Shown here piece by piece: positions 11,551 through 25,100 of a stretch of 45,855 nt of DNA. Location: NCBI RefSeq assembly GCF_001039355.2, contig NW_019776040.1:1-45855 (forward strand), in the 5' to 3' direction. Every line of letters starts with the position of its first letter. Positions within the stretch are counted from its first letter, which is position 1. Below the pieces are notes generated by a model. The model made no database searches. It was not told the origin of the DNA and saw only the letters and a program-made list of their open reading frames with translations. A program made the position numbers and the translations under genes. This DNA comes from Lingula anatina (taxonomy: Eukaryota; Brachiopoda; Lingulata; Lingulida; Lingulidae).

Positions 11551-12866
11551 CTACCTCATTTCAAATACTGTTATTATTTACCCTAAGTCATGTATAGATA
11601 TTAAATGAGCACACGAACATTAAGTGGTGCCTTGACATGAAACCAGACATCTTTTGTGTTTTTAATCTCCAAATACTAAAAAAATAAATCAATCAAGCTG
11701 AGAATAATAACTTATTATATCCTATATTTTATATTAATTATTATTGAACATCACAATAATTAACGAGTTGCCTACTGACGTATGTCATTCTATGACATTT
11801 ATTTAAAAATATCAATTTTTACCAGATTACAAATTGCATCATATTGCTTGGTTCCATTGCCTGGGTTTCAAAAATTGGAACAGGCGCTCTAAAACTGAAA
11901 GACGAAGTTAAAAATTTTATATTGGCTGAGTTCACTCTCGAATAAGAATATCCTCGCAGCATTATCTGCAATTAACCTTCCTACGATTTTAAATGCATTT
12001 TGCAATATCATTTTCAATCTGGCATATAGAACATTTTATTTGTTAAGAGTGGGGGGGAAATGGTGGAAAATCCCCTTGGGGCCACATATAACACTAGGGC
12101 TAACGAGGGCTGTAATGGGTCAATACGAAGGGAGTCCCCTTACAATGAAGGCAAAATAAATGTTTTTCTAAGGAAGGTCCGATGGATTTGCTTTTTAATA
12201 CAAACAATCAACAGAATATTTCTACTATAATTTCTCAGAAAAATACCAGAAAGCAAATTAAATAAAATCAACCAGACAGTAAACACCGGCAGGCTTTGTC
12301 AACTTCACCTTTTGTTCATTTCAAACAGCGCACTTTTCACGTATGCGCAGTCATTTGAATCCTGTGCTTGTTAAATGTCAGATAATTGTGTAAACACAAA
12401 GGATGATTAAAACAACAAAATCAATTCTTGGAGAAAGCAAAATATTCCCCCACCTTGAACTTGTCCAAAGTTAGCCAAAAATAGAATGAATGACCAGATC
12501 TTGTACACATGCAGCCTTGATCTGCCAGAGATGAGCGGTTAGTTAACTGGCCAGTATTTAACTGTATAAAATATTTAAATGTCAGTTAACTCACTGACTG
12601 TTTAAACACTGTTTATGAAACACAATTTTAACCATTTAGTTAACAGGTGTTATAATTTATCCACTGGTTAGGCTTATATGCTGGTTAGTGCTAAACGTCC
12701 TTTATGAAAGTGGGCCCTGACATTTATTTTGGGATCAACACCTGTTGGCCGTTGCTCAGGTGGCCACCTTTAGAAAGGGATTAAAAATTTACAAATCGGA
12801 GAAACAATCTGCAGAAAAGGTTCACCCCCGCCTGCACCGAATGGTCGAAGGTAACCCCACGTCATC

Positions 12867-13204
12867 TTAAAGGGATCATAATAACTGTTTTGGCCAAGAA
12901 ATTAATTTTCCTGGAGTAAACAACAATTTTCCCATACTTAGTTACCAATGGTTAATGGATCCATTTTTACATTCAAAGTTAGTCCCTGTTTTTTTTTCTA
13001 AAAAGTTATTTTTTGTTATAATCTCTTAAGAGATTATAAGAGTATAACCAACAATGGAGGTCTTAAGACAAGCTCAGATATCAGAATAATAGCTATAACT
13101 GCCATTTTTGTGGTAAAACAGAATATGTAATATTTCTATGAGTTGTTCACAATGTTTTTACTGTGAAATATAGATCTCATACGAAGAGTTATTATCTGTT
13201 TAGA
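12867..13204 (+). mobile_element. TTAA-flanked MITE, copy A
   Basis: Starts TTAAAGGGATCATAATAACT. The right end (gagttattatctgtttaga) is degraded. About 85-90% similar by eye to copy B at 18308-18653. Its centre holds a perfect 24 bp palindrome around ATAATCTCTTAAGAGATTAT. No coding capacity. Confidence 0.8.
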
Positions 13205-13271
13205 CAGACCTCTCATTAGGTTAAATGTCCACTAGTCCAAAATTACTGAAGAAAATACCAAGGATCATTGG

Positions 13272-13285
13272 NNNNNNNNNNNNNN
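13272..13285. other. Assembly gap (14 N)
   Basis: Run of 14 N just beyond the RPL24 3' end; true length unknown. Confidence 0.99.
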
Positions 13286-13326
13286 AGGCAAATAAAAATA
13301 TAACAAAAACTTTCCCATTCATATTT

Positions 13327-13332
13327 TTTAAT
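13327..13332 (-). terminator. RPL24: Candidate poly(A) signal for RPL24
   Basis: ATTAAA read on the minus strand, about 40 nt after the stop codon. The short distance fits a ribosomal-protein mRNA. Confidence 0.5.
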
Positions 13333-13372
13333 TTACACATTTTTAGTAATGTACAAAATTCCAACAGTCTTT

Positions 13373-14880
13373 TTATCTTTTGCCTCCCACTCTTGGTGCA
13401 GATTTCTGCATGGGCCTGGCTGCCTTAGTTTTTTGAGCTGCAACTTTAGGTGCAGAAGTCTGGAAAAAACAATGCAGAATAAAAATATAGAATATGTTTA
13501 TTAATAGAAATGTCCTTTTTTCCTACACTTTTGCATTATTTACATTTCATTTACAAAGTAAAACATTTAAAAAATTATCAGATATAAATTTAACAGGATC
13601 AGTTTAACAATAAGATGGCAGTACCTTTTTAGCAGAATCCTTTGCTCTTTGTTTTTCTTTAGCAGCTCTGTAATGAAAAAATAGCTCAAATGTAAATATT
13701 GTAAACATGTTTACTGAAGGAATAAAGCCAATTAAAAATAAGTATAACACAAATGCATGCAAAGACTGTCTTTTTTGATCCACCTCATGCCACATTTAAC
13801 ATCACCTTGCCTCTTTCAAACTCCTTAATCTACACCAGATTTTCCATTTTTCATTGTTTCCTTGATAGATTACATATGAGCAAACTACATAAAATCATTT
13901 ACCATGAAGATAGTTCCCTATTCCAAAGTCCCATTTGGATATATACTAAAAAGACTTATGGTAAAAGGAATTCACATTTTTCTTACCTGATGGCCTGTTC
14001 TCTCTGGGCCTTCCTCACTTCAGGCTTCTGGTTTTTCTTTGCCATAATATCTGTCAAACTGGTACCAGCAATAGCACGCTGAAACTTGGCTGTGCGTCTG
14101 GTTCTCTTCTTAGAGACTTCCTCAGTCTGGCCCTTCTTGTGCTTGCGTCTGTAAAGCACAGTCCAGTTGATCTTACGAGGGTTTCGCTTCATCAAATGAG
14201 ACCGCTCACATTTTGCATTCAAAAAGATGGTGACCTGGTAAAATTTTGAAGTGGATGTGAGAACATGAATAGTAGTATAATTCGAAGGAAAATGCACTTC
14301 TCTCTAGTTGCCTGCAAATCTAGTACTTGCAAGAAAGAAAGTGCATTCCAAGTAGTAGACCCACCCCCATACCATTCCCTATTCTAATTCTCTACTCGAG
14401 TCAAATTAATGAGCAACTATTGACATAATCTAAGCACATGATCGTAACTGAGTTGTAACAAACTGTCATGACAAGAGAGCGATGCTAAGAAAATAAAAAC
14501 ATATCCGTCACTGCCGAATTTAGACAGTGGTGTATTGAAGTGTGGAACTACCGGTTCCGTAATTTTGACTTGCGTTAGATTGTTAACAAATGGTTTACGC
14601 AGATTATTTGGCTATCTGCAACGATTACTGGGGAGATATATGAACTAATAATATTTTTTACCTTGCCATCAGCCTTAACAACACGTCTTCCATGGCCAGG
14701 GTATATTTTGTACCCGCTGAAGGCACAAAGTTCGAGCCTGTAATTAAAATTAATATTTATGAAACGAAAGTATACATATCAGTTTAAACTAAAATTAGCT
14801 TGGCGTCTTAGGATGCCGATGATTATTTGGTGATATATCTGGATTTCTACCGATATATCTTAAAGTTGGACTTACTTCAT
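13373..14880 (-). CDS. RPL24: 60S ribosomal protein L24 (eL24)
   Basis: Five coding exons on the minus strand: 14880-14876, 14737-14662, 14234-13987, 13667-13625, 13459-13373, giving 459 nt (152 aa plus TAA). The first coding exon holds only ATGAA, with the Lys codon split. The protein begins [20 protein letters not shown], then [45 protein letters not shown], an Ala/Lys-rich tail, and ends SAPRVGGKR, all hallmarks of eukaryotic L24 in the large subunit. The sequence before the ATG is CCTTTTCCGTTTCC, a pyrimidine tract consistent with a 5' TOP mRNA. It is divergent from CEP97, start to start 161 bp. Confidence 0.97.
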
Positions 14881-15041
14881 GATGGCGGAAACGGAAAAGG
14901 ACTGCCTCAGTGTATTATGGGTATGTCTTTGCTTACCACGACTCGACAACAAACAGTATTTGATTGGGTCAATGCGCTACTCACCTAATCAAAGAAAGGA
15001 TAACACCAAAAAGCTAAGCGGGAAAGTTCAAATGAATAAAA
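14881..15041. promoter_or_regulatory. Bidirectional promoter region RPL24/CEP97
   Basis: Only 161 bp separate the two divergent start codons, so both core promoters and 5' UTRs must lie here. The minus strand has a TOP-like pyrimidine tract next to the RPL24 ATG. No TATA box is evident close to either start. Confidence 0.75.
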
Positions 15042-16098
15042 ATGGCCGCTCAGGGTAAGTATAACAAATAATATGAGACACCTTTTTTTTCGTAAATTTT
15101 ATTATTTTCACTAATAGTGTTTCTCTCGAATTGGCGCTTGTACGTTAAAGAGAAGCTGAGCCCATAAAAAAGCATAAATGCACAGATTCAGAAAAAAAAA
15201 AGGTTGGCAAAACGAGATGCTAGATCTACTTTTGATGATGATCTATCAGAGCGGTCAACTCTTTTTCAGCAATTTCACATCAACTATTTTTTTTATTGTA
15301 AATATTAAAAAAATTGGGAAAGAGATCTTGTTATATTCCTGCATCATAACACCCACTTTGTTACTTTTTTAATTATCTCCTCACATCATTACTCCCCTTA
15401 CACGCAAAATTATGATTATGTTTCTCCCTCATTGTGTGTTTTCTTTTTTAATGGTGATTAAAACTTTCAGGTACATTTATTTACAGTAACAGGTTAATTG
15501 TGTGTTTTCCTCACAGACTAGTGTATGCTGTGGCAGTTCAGAGTACTCTCACAACTTAAATTGTTTTGGGGTAGCTGCTAGCAAATTTATGTCCCTTTTT
15601 AACCAGTGAGGAGTACCAGTAACATTGTGGGATATAGTAACAGTGTGAGGGTGAAATGATAATAAGGATTTAACCTGGGGGAGTAACAATGTGGGGTGGT
15701 AAAGGTTTGGGGAAGTGATGCTGGAGGATGAAGCCAGGGTTAATGCAGTGTCTTCCAAAGCCTTTAAGTAGCACATTTCTTCTTTTTATGGCATAGTAGG
15801 ACTTGTACATCTTCATTAATAGAAAATCTGCTTCAATTTGTTTGGTCATCATGATGCTATAGCTCTTTTTCTTGTGTGTAGATATTTTTAATTGAATACT
15901 ATTGACCTTTTGTACATAACCTACATGCTGTCCACTCAGATCAGTGGCTGATAAACAGTTTAGAAATAAGATGTAATTTTTTAATGGTAAATTAATATTT
16001 GTTGTAGACTGCTAAAATCTCATGTTATTTTCTTTATTGGTGGTGTTGATACAAAATAGAGCTATGTAACAGCTGGAATGGCCTGCATTTGAATTAAG

Positions 16099-16129
<31 letters not shown>

Positions 16130-19100
16130 AAATTTCAGAAGTACTAGATTTGAGTCAAGAAGGACTACATAAGATGGAAGTTGTAGCTGGAGCCAATCCA
16201 ATAACAGTCATCTACGACAAAAATGAAATATCCAAAATTGAAAATTTGGAAAAATATCAACGTCTCCAACAGGTATATACATTTAATTGGATAGTTTTTT
16301 CAAGAAAAGGGAGGTTTTGCTGTTGGCAAATACAAAGTGTTAAAGGCTTGTTCATCCTTCTTACTACTTTCATATTGTAGGGTGGTTTTGGTGACAGGTC
16401 ATGGTGTTTTATTTCTGAAGATGGCAGGGGTGAAAAGGAATGGTATTTTGATAATGTAATTTAACTTTTTAAACATGCATCAAATGAATATGAATTGGTA
16501 CATGATATTTTTGAAGATTTTTCAATTTCAAAATCTTTTTAACCTGCAATGACCACTACAGAAGACATGGTCATGGTAAGTATAGTGTGAGAATGTAGTT
16601 CTCCATTTCTGAATTTCTTTAACTGTGAGCCTCAGTTGTGCATTAAGTATCAAACTAGTGGTATAATGATGCTGAGGATACTTTTTATTATTATGTAATT
16701 TTGATATATTTCAGCTTTCTGCCTCCAATAACAGGATTGTTCATATGACTGGAGTAGCCAAGCTGCACAATTTGACTGTGTTGAATCTACCAAATAATAG
16801 CATTATTACCATTGAAGGTAAGTATGGTAAAAGAGAGTATTTACATGCATCAAAAATACTCAAAAGTTATCTTCATGTGGTAGTATACTAAAACTGTTCT
16901 TGAAAGAGAAAAGATTTCTCTTATCAATAATGGCTGATTAGAAGAAATAGTTACATACAGTGTTTCATATATATTTAATGTAATTTAAATTTTTCCTTTT
17001 TTTCAGGTCTGAGGATGTTAACCAAACTAACTTGGCTGAATCTTTCAGGAAATAGCATCAAGGTGATTAGTTGGAGTGTACAGTTTGAAAATATGGATAT
17101 TGTTAGGAAGAACTGGGCGATAATGGCAACAGTGACAAACACAGTTTTTTTGAAATGCCACTAAAATTTGTCATGTAATAAAGAAATGCTGAATTAGGTT
17201 TATAATTGTTTCAAACATGACACATGAATGTGTTTCACCTAGATACCCTATTCTGAAAAACTGTTCTTTAAGGAATATTTATTTTCACCACTATATATAA
17301 TATACTTGTTACAAGTTTCTCATTCTTCTTCAGCACATTGACCACCTGAGTACTAATGTCAACCTGTGCCACCTGGATCTCTCAGACAACAGTATTTCAG
17401 CTCTCTCAGACATCTCATTTCTTAAATCATTGCAGGTTGGTTCTGTGGAAATTGCTGGTGTGTATTTTCCATCAGTGTTAAGACCCATTAAGACCCACAT
17501 TTATCATAAGCATGATGTGCATATGTTTAAGTAAAGTGTATTTGAGCATGGAATAGAACTACTGTATCTTGTTTTGCATCTTACTATGATGCTGCTTTCT
17601 TTTTAATGTAGTAGGGCAATAATATCCTGTAGACCCCCCCCCCCCCCCCCAAAAAAAAAAAAAATGAATCTCAAAACTGTCAAGTTTTTTTTTAGACTCT
17701 CCTTTTGCATGGTAACATTTTGACCAATTTGAAGACTGTGCCAACATACCTTCCCAAGTCCATAGCAATTCTGTCACTGGCTGAAAATGAAATTAGTGAC
17801 CTAACTGAGGTATGTATGAAACATCAGAACTAAAGATTTGAAGTCAGTTTAAAACTTGAATTTGCAAAAACTTTTAAGTTTAAATATATTTGTACCAGTC
17901 CTTAAAGAAATTCACAGTTAAACTAAATGTCTTCTCCAAATATATAATTTGTGTAATAAATACAAATAACTCTAATACTGAAACTTACATAAACACTGAC
18001 CAACATTGTCTTATATATAATTTGAATTGAGAAATGTTTTCTATATTCTCGTTAACACTACTTCTGTAAATAACGCTTAATACTTTAATACTAATAATAC
18101 CATTAGAACCCATACTCGTGAATATTAATTTAAAATTTTATATCTGTGAATTTTTTCAGGTTTCGTACTTGTCTTGTCTTACCAAACTGGAACAATTGTC
18201 CATCATGAACAACCCCTGTGTCATTATGTCTGCTTCTGCTCTGTATCCTTCCGATATGAAAATTACATTATGTCCACACACGCACGCACGCACACAAAGA
18301 GTTTGATTTAAAGGGATAATAACTCTTCGTTTCGGCCAAAAAATTAATTTTCCTGGAGTAAACAACAATTTTCCCATACTTACCAATGGTTAATGAATAC
18401 ATTTTTAAATTCAAAGTTAGTCCCTGTTTTTTTTCTAAAAAGTTTGGTCTTTTTGTTAAAATCTCTTAAGAGATTTTAACAGAGTATAGCCATCAATGGA
18501 GGTCACGTGGTCTAAAGACAAGCTCAGATATCAGAATAATAGCTATAACTGCCATTTTTGTGGTAAAACAGAATATATTATATTTCTATGAGTTATTCAC
18601 AATGTTTTTATTGTGAAATATAGATCTCATACAAAGAGTTATTATCCCTTTAAGTTGTCCTAATTCCTTAACTATAGCATCAGAGGATTTGATTACAGAC
18701 CATTTGTTATAAACTGGTGTATGCATCTCAGAATTCTGGATGGTTACATGGTCAGTGATAAAGAATGGTGAGATTTTTTATATGCAACAATGTCTTTAGC
18801 ATCTTTTTAATGACAAAAAATACATACAGCATTAACTTAGTGTTTCTAGTTGATACACATTCCTATCACTTGAAAAGTCCAGTGTGATAGAGATAAATTC
18901 ACAGGAATGTTTGCTATACTTTTAACTGCTGCACAGCCAAGCAACAGGTCAAAAAACCAAAGATCCAATTTTCTTTTTCTTCTATATATGACTTTTTTGC
19001 TAATGAGCAATTTCTACTGCAGGTTCTATTACTTCTGTAGGTCTGGAGCTTGTTGTTTTGATGAATGCTGTTTTCTGTTGTTAAAAGTCGAATTCTGTCT

Positions 19101-22100
19101 GAGAGATCCAGTTTTATTTGATTTCATTTTTTTTTTTTTAATCCTGTTTCAGTCTAAAAGCAGAATGGCTCTATTGTCAGGGAAAGGGCCGCCACTTTAG
19201 GCCAGGGCAACACTTCTTGCTGGTTGAGTACTTATCAAAGGTGTGCCCTTTAACTGGGATGACACAGGTACATATAAATGAGCAGAATAATTTAACAGTT
19301 AACAGATCTAATTTTTGTGTTACACAAGTGCTGGTCTTGTATAGTGTACGTATGCTATTTTACTTTCTACATTTGGCCAATTTACCTTTAAAGGAGCTGT
19401 GTTTGTAAGTGTTGAAGTACAGAGGGTATATACATGTATGTAGAATATGATGGTAGCAAATATCACTCTTGAAATCATAGCTCGAAAGAAAAGAAGACAT
19501 GAAGCTGGCCCAGGTACTAAGCAAACAGAAACAATACCAACAGCAGTTATTGCAAGAAAACAGCTACCTCTTTTCTCCTAACCCAGAGAGGTCAGAATCC
19601 CCAGTGAGAAAAAATGTTCATACATCTGGTAAGGGAACTTAATAGAACATTTGAAATGCTTTTTAATGATTTTACTGCTTTTGTTTTCTTTAATTTTGAC
19701 TGTGTATGTAAAAAGTGCCTGCAAAATATAGTTTATATGTGAGGGTGTGTGACTGCAGTCAGTGACAATGATTCAAATTTATCTTAAAGATGGTAAAATT
19801 TTAACATTTATTAAAAGCTTTTCTTTATAATTTTCAATGAAATACTAACATTAAACTAGGTCGCCAAGCCTCTCACCCAGATGAGTCGCACGTCTCACAG
19901 CTGTACCCAATAGAAACCCCAGCTAGTCTGTATGCTGACCTGCAGGAACAGTCTTCAGGTGCAATGTGGGCAAGCAGTAAGTAGGCATGTGTATCATAGA
20001 ATTTGTATGCTATCTGTCTTCACAATCACTCTAAATTGTACTTGTGGTTTAAGATTAGTATAAGGATTTTCCTCAGAGAACTGTCCAGCGGTCATTTGGA
20101 CTGCCAGTTTTCTAAGGAGATTGCTGAAATTTTATTTGAAGTTGGAATGGCTTACAAAAATATGTGGATTATCAGGCCTACCCAAATACCAAACTTGGCA
20201 CCGAAGGATCCAAAATTCACCGGTAGATCTAATCACGCTACCCATTTTCAAGGTGTGTATCAGTACAATTTTCGAAGTATCAGGCGCGGCACCCTCTTGC
20301 CTGGTATGCAATGTGATAGCAATCATCCTCAGTGGGGTTGGAAAGTATTGTATCTCATGAAGATTCATGCACTACTGCTATTTTCTCTTTTTTATGTAAT
20401 AAATCGAACAATGCCATGATTTTTTTAACATAAAGTTCAAGTTTGAACATAGCCAAAGGTGTTATGCAGTAGTAAGTACATTTTAAGTCTTGCAAAAATA
20501 CAAATAGATGTGTATGTCCCTGCTTAGCCAGAAAATCATCATAACAATTATCATATAATCATTTGCTTTACTGTTAACAAAAAATGAATCAAACATTACA
20601 TACCTTGAAAACGGGTATGGTGGTCCGATCTACTGATGAATTCAGGATTATTCGGTGCGGAGTCTCGTAGTTGGGTGGGCCTGGATATGATGGCTTGATA
20701 TTATAGGGCATAGAAAACTCTTGAAAAGTATTTTGATGTGCCTAGATTTTTTTGATGTACCACTTGCGTAAATGGACATGAGAAGTACTCTTTGAAGATT
20801 ATCAAATGTTATAATGAAATAGTAGGTAAATAAACATTGTATCTTGTATTTGGACTCCCTGTCCATAATCCTTGAGAAAACCCTGGTAAGGGGACAAATG
20901 TATTGTCTGTGACTGGCATTTTTAAATATACTTAAACATTATAACTGTTTTTCATTTTAAAACATGCTTTGGTAAGCTGGTAAGGGTATGTGATTGAACA
21001 TGAAATATATCAGATGTTATGCATAACTTAGTAAATGTTATTAGCTGACTCTTTTTTTTCAGTGAGTCCCATGATTGCAAGCACACTGCCTTACCAGAAT
21101 TCTAGACAGGGAAGGCATGGAGAACATATGGTTCTAGAAGATGTTACAGCAGGTAATTATGCAATGGACGCTCATTATAGTCAGGTAGTAATTGTAGTGA
21201 TTATACAAAATTTACTGTTTGAAAATTTTCAAGCTTTGGTGGGAAGTTGCCAGTAAAACACAGTACCTGAACAGGCAATGGATTGGCCAGTGTAGAAAGT
21301 TATACCATGAAGGTGTGACTGCACTACTTCATTTAATTTAAAACCTTGATATTTTTTTTTTTTCACAATATTCTTACATGTTTTACATAGACAACACAAT
21401 CAATATCTTTCAGATGAAATGAACAGTGCTAATACCAGCTTACTTGAGTCTGAATCTCAATACATCCCAATCGATCCAAGTACATCACCACTCCGTCCCA
21501 TGACTGCTCCATCTGGTCCAGCTAACTCTACAACATTTGCAGAGATATTTGCTCAGAGACACAGTCCCCCTAGGCCAAGGACTGCAGGACCTATAGAGGG
21601 TAGAGTTGAACGAGGTTTACAAATAGAAAATGTAAGACAGTTGACTGGGACTTTTTCACCTCAATATGCAAACAAATTTGAAGAGCATGAGAACAAGCCT
21701 TTGAGGACTTTAAACCAGGAACTTAGCAAAAAAAGAACAGTTTTGACATTGGGAGGGTCACCTCCAAAAAACAAAGGAAGACAGCCCATATCAGCTCCAA
21801 GCCCAAACAACAGGAAAAGAACATCAAACAAATCACAAGAGAGCCCTATGAAATTGTTAAATGATACCAGTGATTACACGTCAGACAACAGTCTTCGGGA
21901 TTCAAAACTCGGTATTGTCCGGCAACTTGCTGCAGAAAGAAAAAAGAAGACAGCATTGAGAAGACAGGTTCACAGCAAACCTTCACCTCGCCAAGCAGTG
22001 ATTCAGCCGAAATTTGCTGCACATTCTCCACCTCGAGCTACTTCGCCATACAAAACAGTCTACAGTCCAGATAAATACTCACCAAAATCTAAACCAACCA

Positions 22101-25100
22101 GAGCAGCTGCTAAAATGAAGGGAGAAGTTCAAGATACAAATAAAGCCCAGACAAAAGACAATAACCAAAAAATGGGTTATTTAGCTGCCCCGCTGAAGGA
22201 CAACAGTAGTCTGTCAGTGATACTGCCTGAGGGACAGCAAAAAGGTATTGCCAATATAATATTTTGTTGTTTTACTAAAGTAGACACACTTATGGTGCAA
22301 GAACTAGGATATTCTTTCAGCCACATTTGATATTGTGGGACTAAATTTGGTCTCATTTAGGTCTACTATATCTTAACAACACAATGTACCTTCTGTTCAG
22401 GTTTTCCAGTGTACATTTTAAACAAGGTACTATAAGCATACAACAGAAACATAACTATTTACACAATCCCAGAAAGGTTCAAGGTAATAAATTATTCGTT
22501 TTAGGCCACAAAACCACTTTTGAAAAACAATTTGATGTACTCTACCATTTCGAATAACACTTATAAAATTATGAAATGGTGCTTTAATTTTCCTGGAATA
22601 GAAATGGCAGAGAATGCAACCAGGATTCAGGCATTATGGAGAGGATACTGGACCAGGATGCATGAGCCCGTGGTGGTTGAGGCTAGGAAGGAAATTAGAA
22701 TGAGAAGAGCTGAGGGCCATTTAAAACATTTGAGACAAGAGCTAGACAGGTATTATTTGTATCACTGGACTGACCTCAAATCATCTTTCAGTCAAGTAAA
22801 ACTTTCTTTCGATTTCTTTTATAGTGTTGTTGAAGGTGCCATTTGGTTCTCACATGTGGAGTGTCTGAATGGCATAAGATTTAAATAATTTTGTAGCTTG
22901 CAGTTTCTTTTATTGTACTTGTAGGCAAAAGCAGTCATTAGATCAGGAGAAACAGTTGAGAATCCTGCAGACAGAAGCCATCAAGTTCCTATGTAGGGAG
23001 GTAAGGAATCAACTTTTTAAAGACTCATACATGTAAGCCCCTGTGATACATTACAATGGACAAGGTAAATCAGTTTGATCTACAGAATTTGTACACTATG
23101 CAATGACACTTTTTGTCCAAATGCATTACATTTGATGGACTAAGGGGGGGGGGGGGGATTAATGATTTAATCATTGATAAATAATATACAGTTTACCTGC
23201 TCATTTTATTTTAGTTGGATGAGTTGAAGAGAGGAACAGCTCTAAACACAAGGACATCATCAGCTGGAGATATGAAGGAATCAGACCTGCAAAAGTTGTG
23301 TTTTAGTCTTCAAAGCCAGGTTTGTGTGATTGGTTGCAGGATACAAACCTTGGTGTTCTTCTCTCTTATTGTATAACTTTGATAAGAATTAAAACTATGA
23401 GACCAATTCCTAGGGGGCTGAACTCCCAAAATGTAAGCACTAGTATATAGAGTAGTTAGGTCAGTCCTGACATTTTGCCTTTTTCCACATGTACCCCAGT
23501 AAAGACAAGAGGTACAATCAGAATAGTATGTGCATAGAGTAACTACATACCTTGGCTTTCTTTAGCCCTAATGTGCCCATAAAATATGGCCTGGGTGCTG
23601 AACTAATGAGTACCTTGATTTTAGCATGCATACATGTAAGAAATACATCTGAAGGCTCACTTTTTAAATTAGGTGCATCAGCTGCAGCAAGCAATGAAGA
23701 CTACGTCCTCCAGATTACTGCAGACAAGTGGTCTGAACATTTCAGAAGAAAGCACATCTTCAGGTAGAACATTTGTTGATGACATAAAAGTGAAATATGT
23801 TGATTGATAGAATGATTTATGATTCAAACTGAACAACTAAATAATGCAGTATTTTAGTTTACAGATGAGCTAATGTTGATATTGAAGTTTTGATTGAATA
23901 AATGACAACAGGTTTAGAATAAATGGAATCATAAAAGGAGCTTCAGTGTATCGCTATAATATTTTTAACTCAAAGTTTTTCTTTACTAGATGATGATGAT
24001 GACAGCATTCACATCCATGGAACATTCCTTGACAGCTCATCACAAAAAGGAAAGTGGAGTAAGTATATACATATATGTATCAAAGTTCATTTTTTGTATA
24101 TTGCAGGTCCTTGTTATGAAATTGAAACTGTCTGCCTTTGTACATGTGTATTTGCCGACCTGGAAATGACACAAGAAAGTGGGTCAATTCCATGTACGTC
24201 TATGTGTTGATCTGTTCCTTACTTTTGCAATCAATTATTAAGTGTACCTGTATCTTTTTATTTCAGTGCCAAGTGGAGATACACTTAAACAGCATGATCC
24301 CAGTTACTATGAGAATGTCCCCTTGCCTGGTGTCCCAACAGCTCCCTCTGAGCTTCAATATTGTATCAAACACAGCACCAGCCTGCTGCTCAGATGGAAG
24401 CCATCTAAAGTAGTGGATATGGAAGGGAAATTTTTGAACAAGCCTATTATTGGTATGTCCAGTATTGAACTAGACATTCTTTTCTATGTGTAAGTGTTCT
24501 TAATAATTGAATTAAAATATGATTTGAACAATCATTACAGATGCTTAAGGATACTGCTATGTCACTGGCAAGATATTATGGAAGTTTTGTCATTTGTTGA
24601 TTGAGTCTTAGAGTGAGTGAAAATGCCCAGAATTTGATTACCATTCTGTTTTAATCCCAGAAGCTAAACTTATTAAGCCATGTTGCATTTTGAAGCGCCA
24701 TTCTCTTTTTTGTAGGCTATAGAGTGTATGTGAATGACCAAGCAAAAGGAATGGTGTCTGGGACCAAAACTACAGCTTTGCTAGATGGCCTGGATCCCAA
24801 ATACCAGTACAAGTAAGGCTTTAATATGCAATTGTGTCATCTGGTTAGGAAAAATTGCTCTCTAAAATTAAGTATCTTTTGTTTTTTGTAAAAAGTGAAC
24901 TGTGTCACCACAAAGAAATATGTAAAGTGGCATTTTTAATAAGGTTTATGATTGAATTGGAGTGATTGCAGTTATTAATCAATAAGTTCAATATATTTTG
25001 TGAGTCCTTTATATACACATGTGAATACAGATTTCTTTTATACCCCAGATTTTTTGTGAGAGCTGTGTCATCAGTCGGAGAGTCTTACAACTCTGATGAA

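Larger units (their letters stand above)
11111..13372. other. Intergenic region between DHRS11 and RPL24
   Basis: DHRS11 3' UTR to about 11570, then AT-rich sequence with no convincing exon. Repeats here are a 'gttagttaactgg ... tttatgaaagtgggccc' sequence (about 12540-12718) that looks like a degenerate inverted-repeat element, and the TTAA-flanked MITE at 12867-13204. A 14-base N gap lies at 13272-13285. Confidence 0.5.

Noticed and set aside
15032-15041. Upstream ATG of CEP97
   Set aside because: Out of frame with exon 2 and stops soon after. The ATG at 15042 gives the phase that reads into VLDLSQEG.
20003-20419. 138 aa open frame in CEP97 intron
   Set aside because: Does not continue in CEP97 phase; the exons at 19860-19976 and 21063-21152 join directly. 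The region is kept only as a repeat observation.
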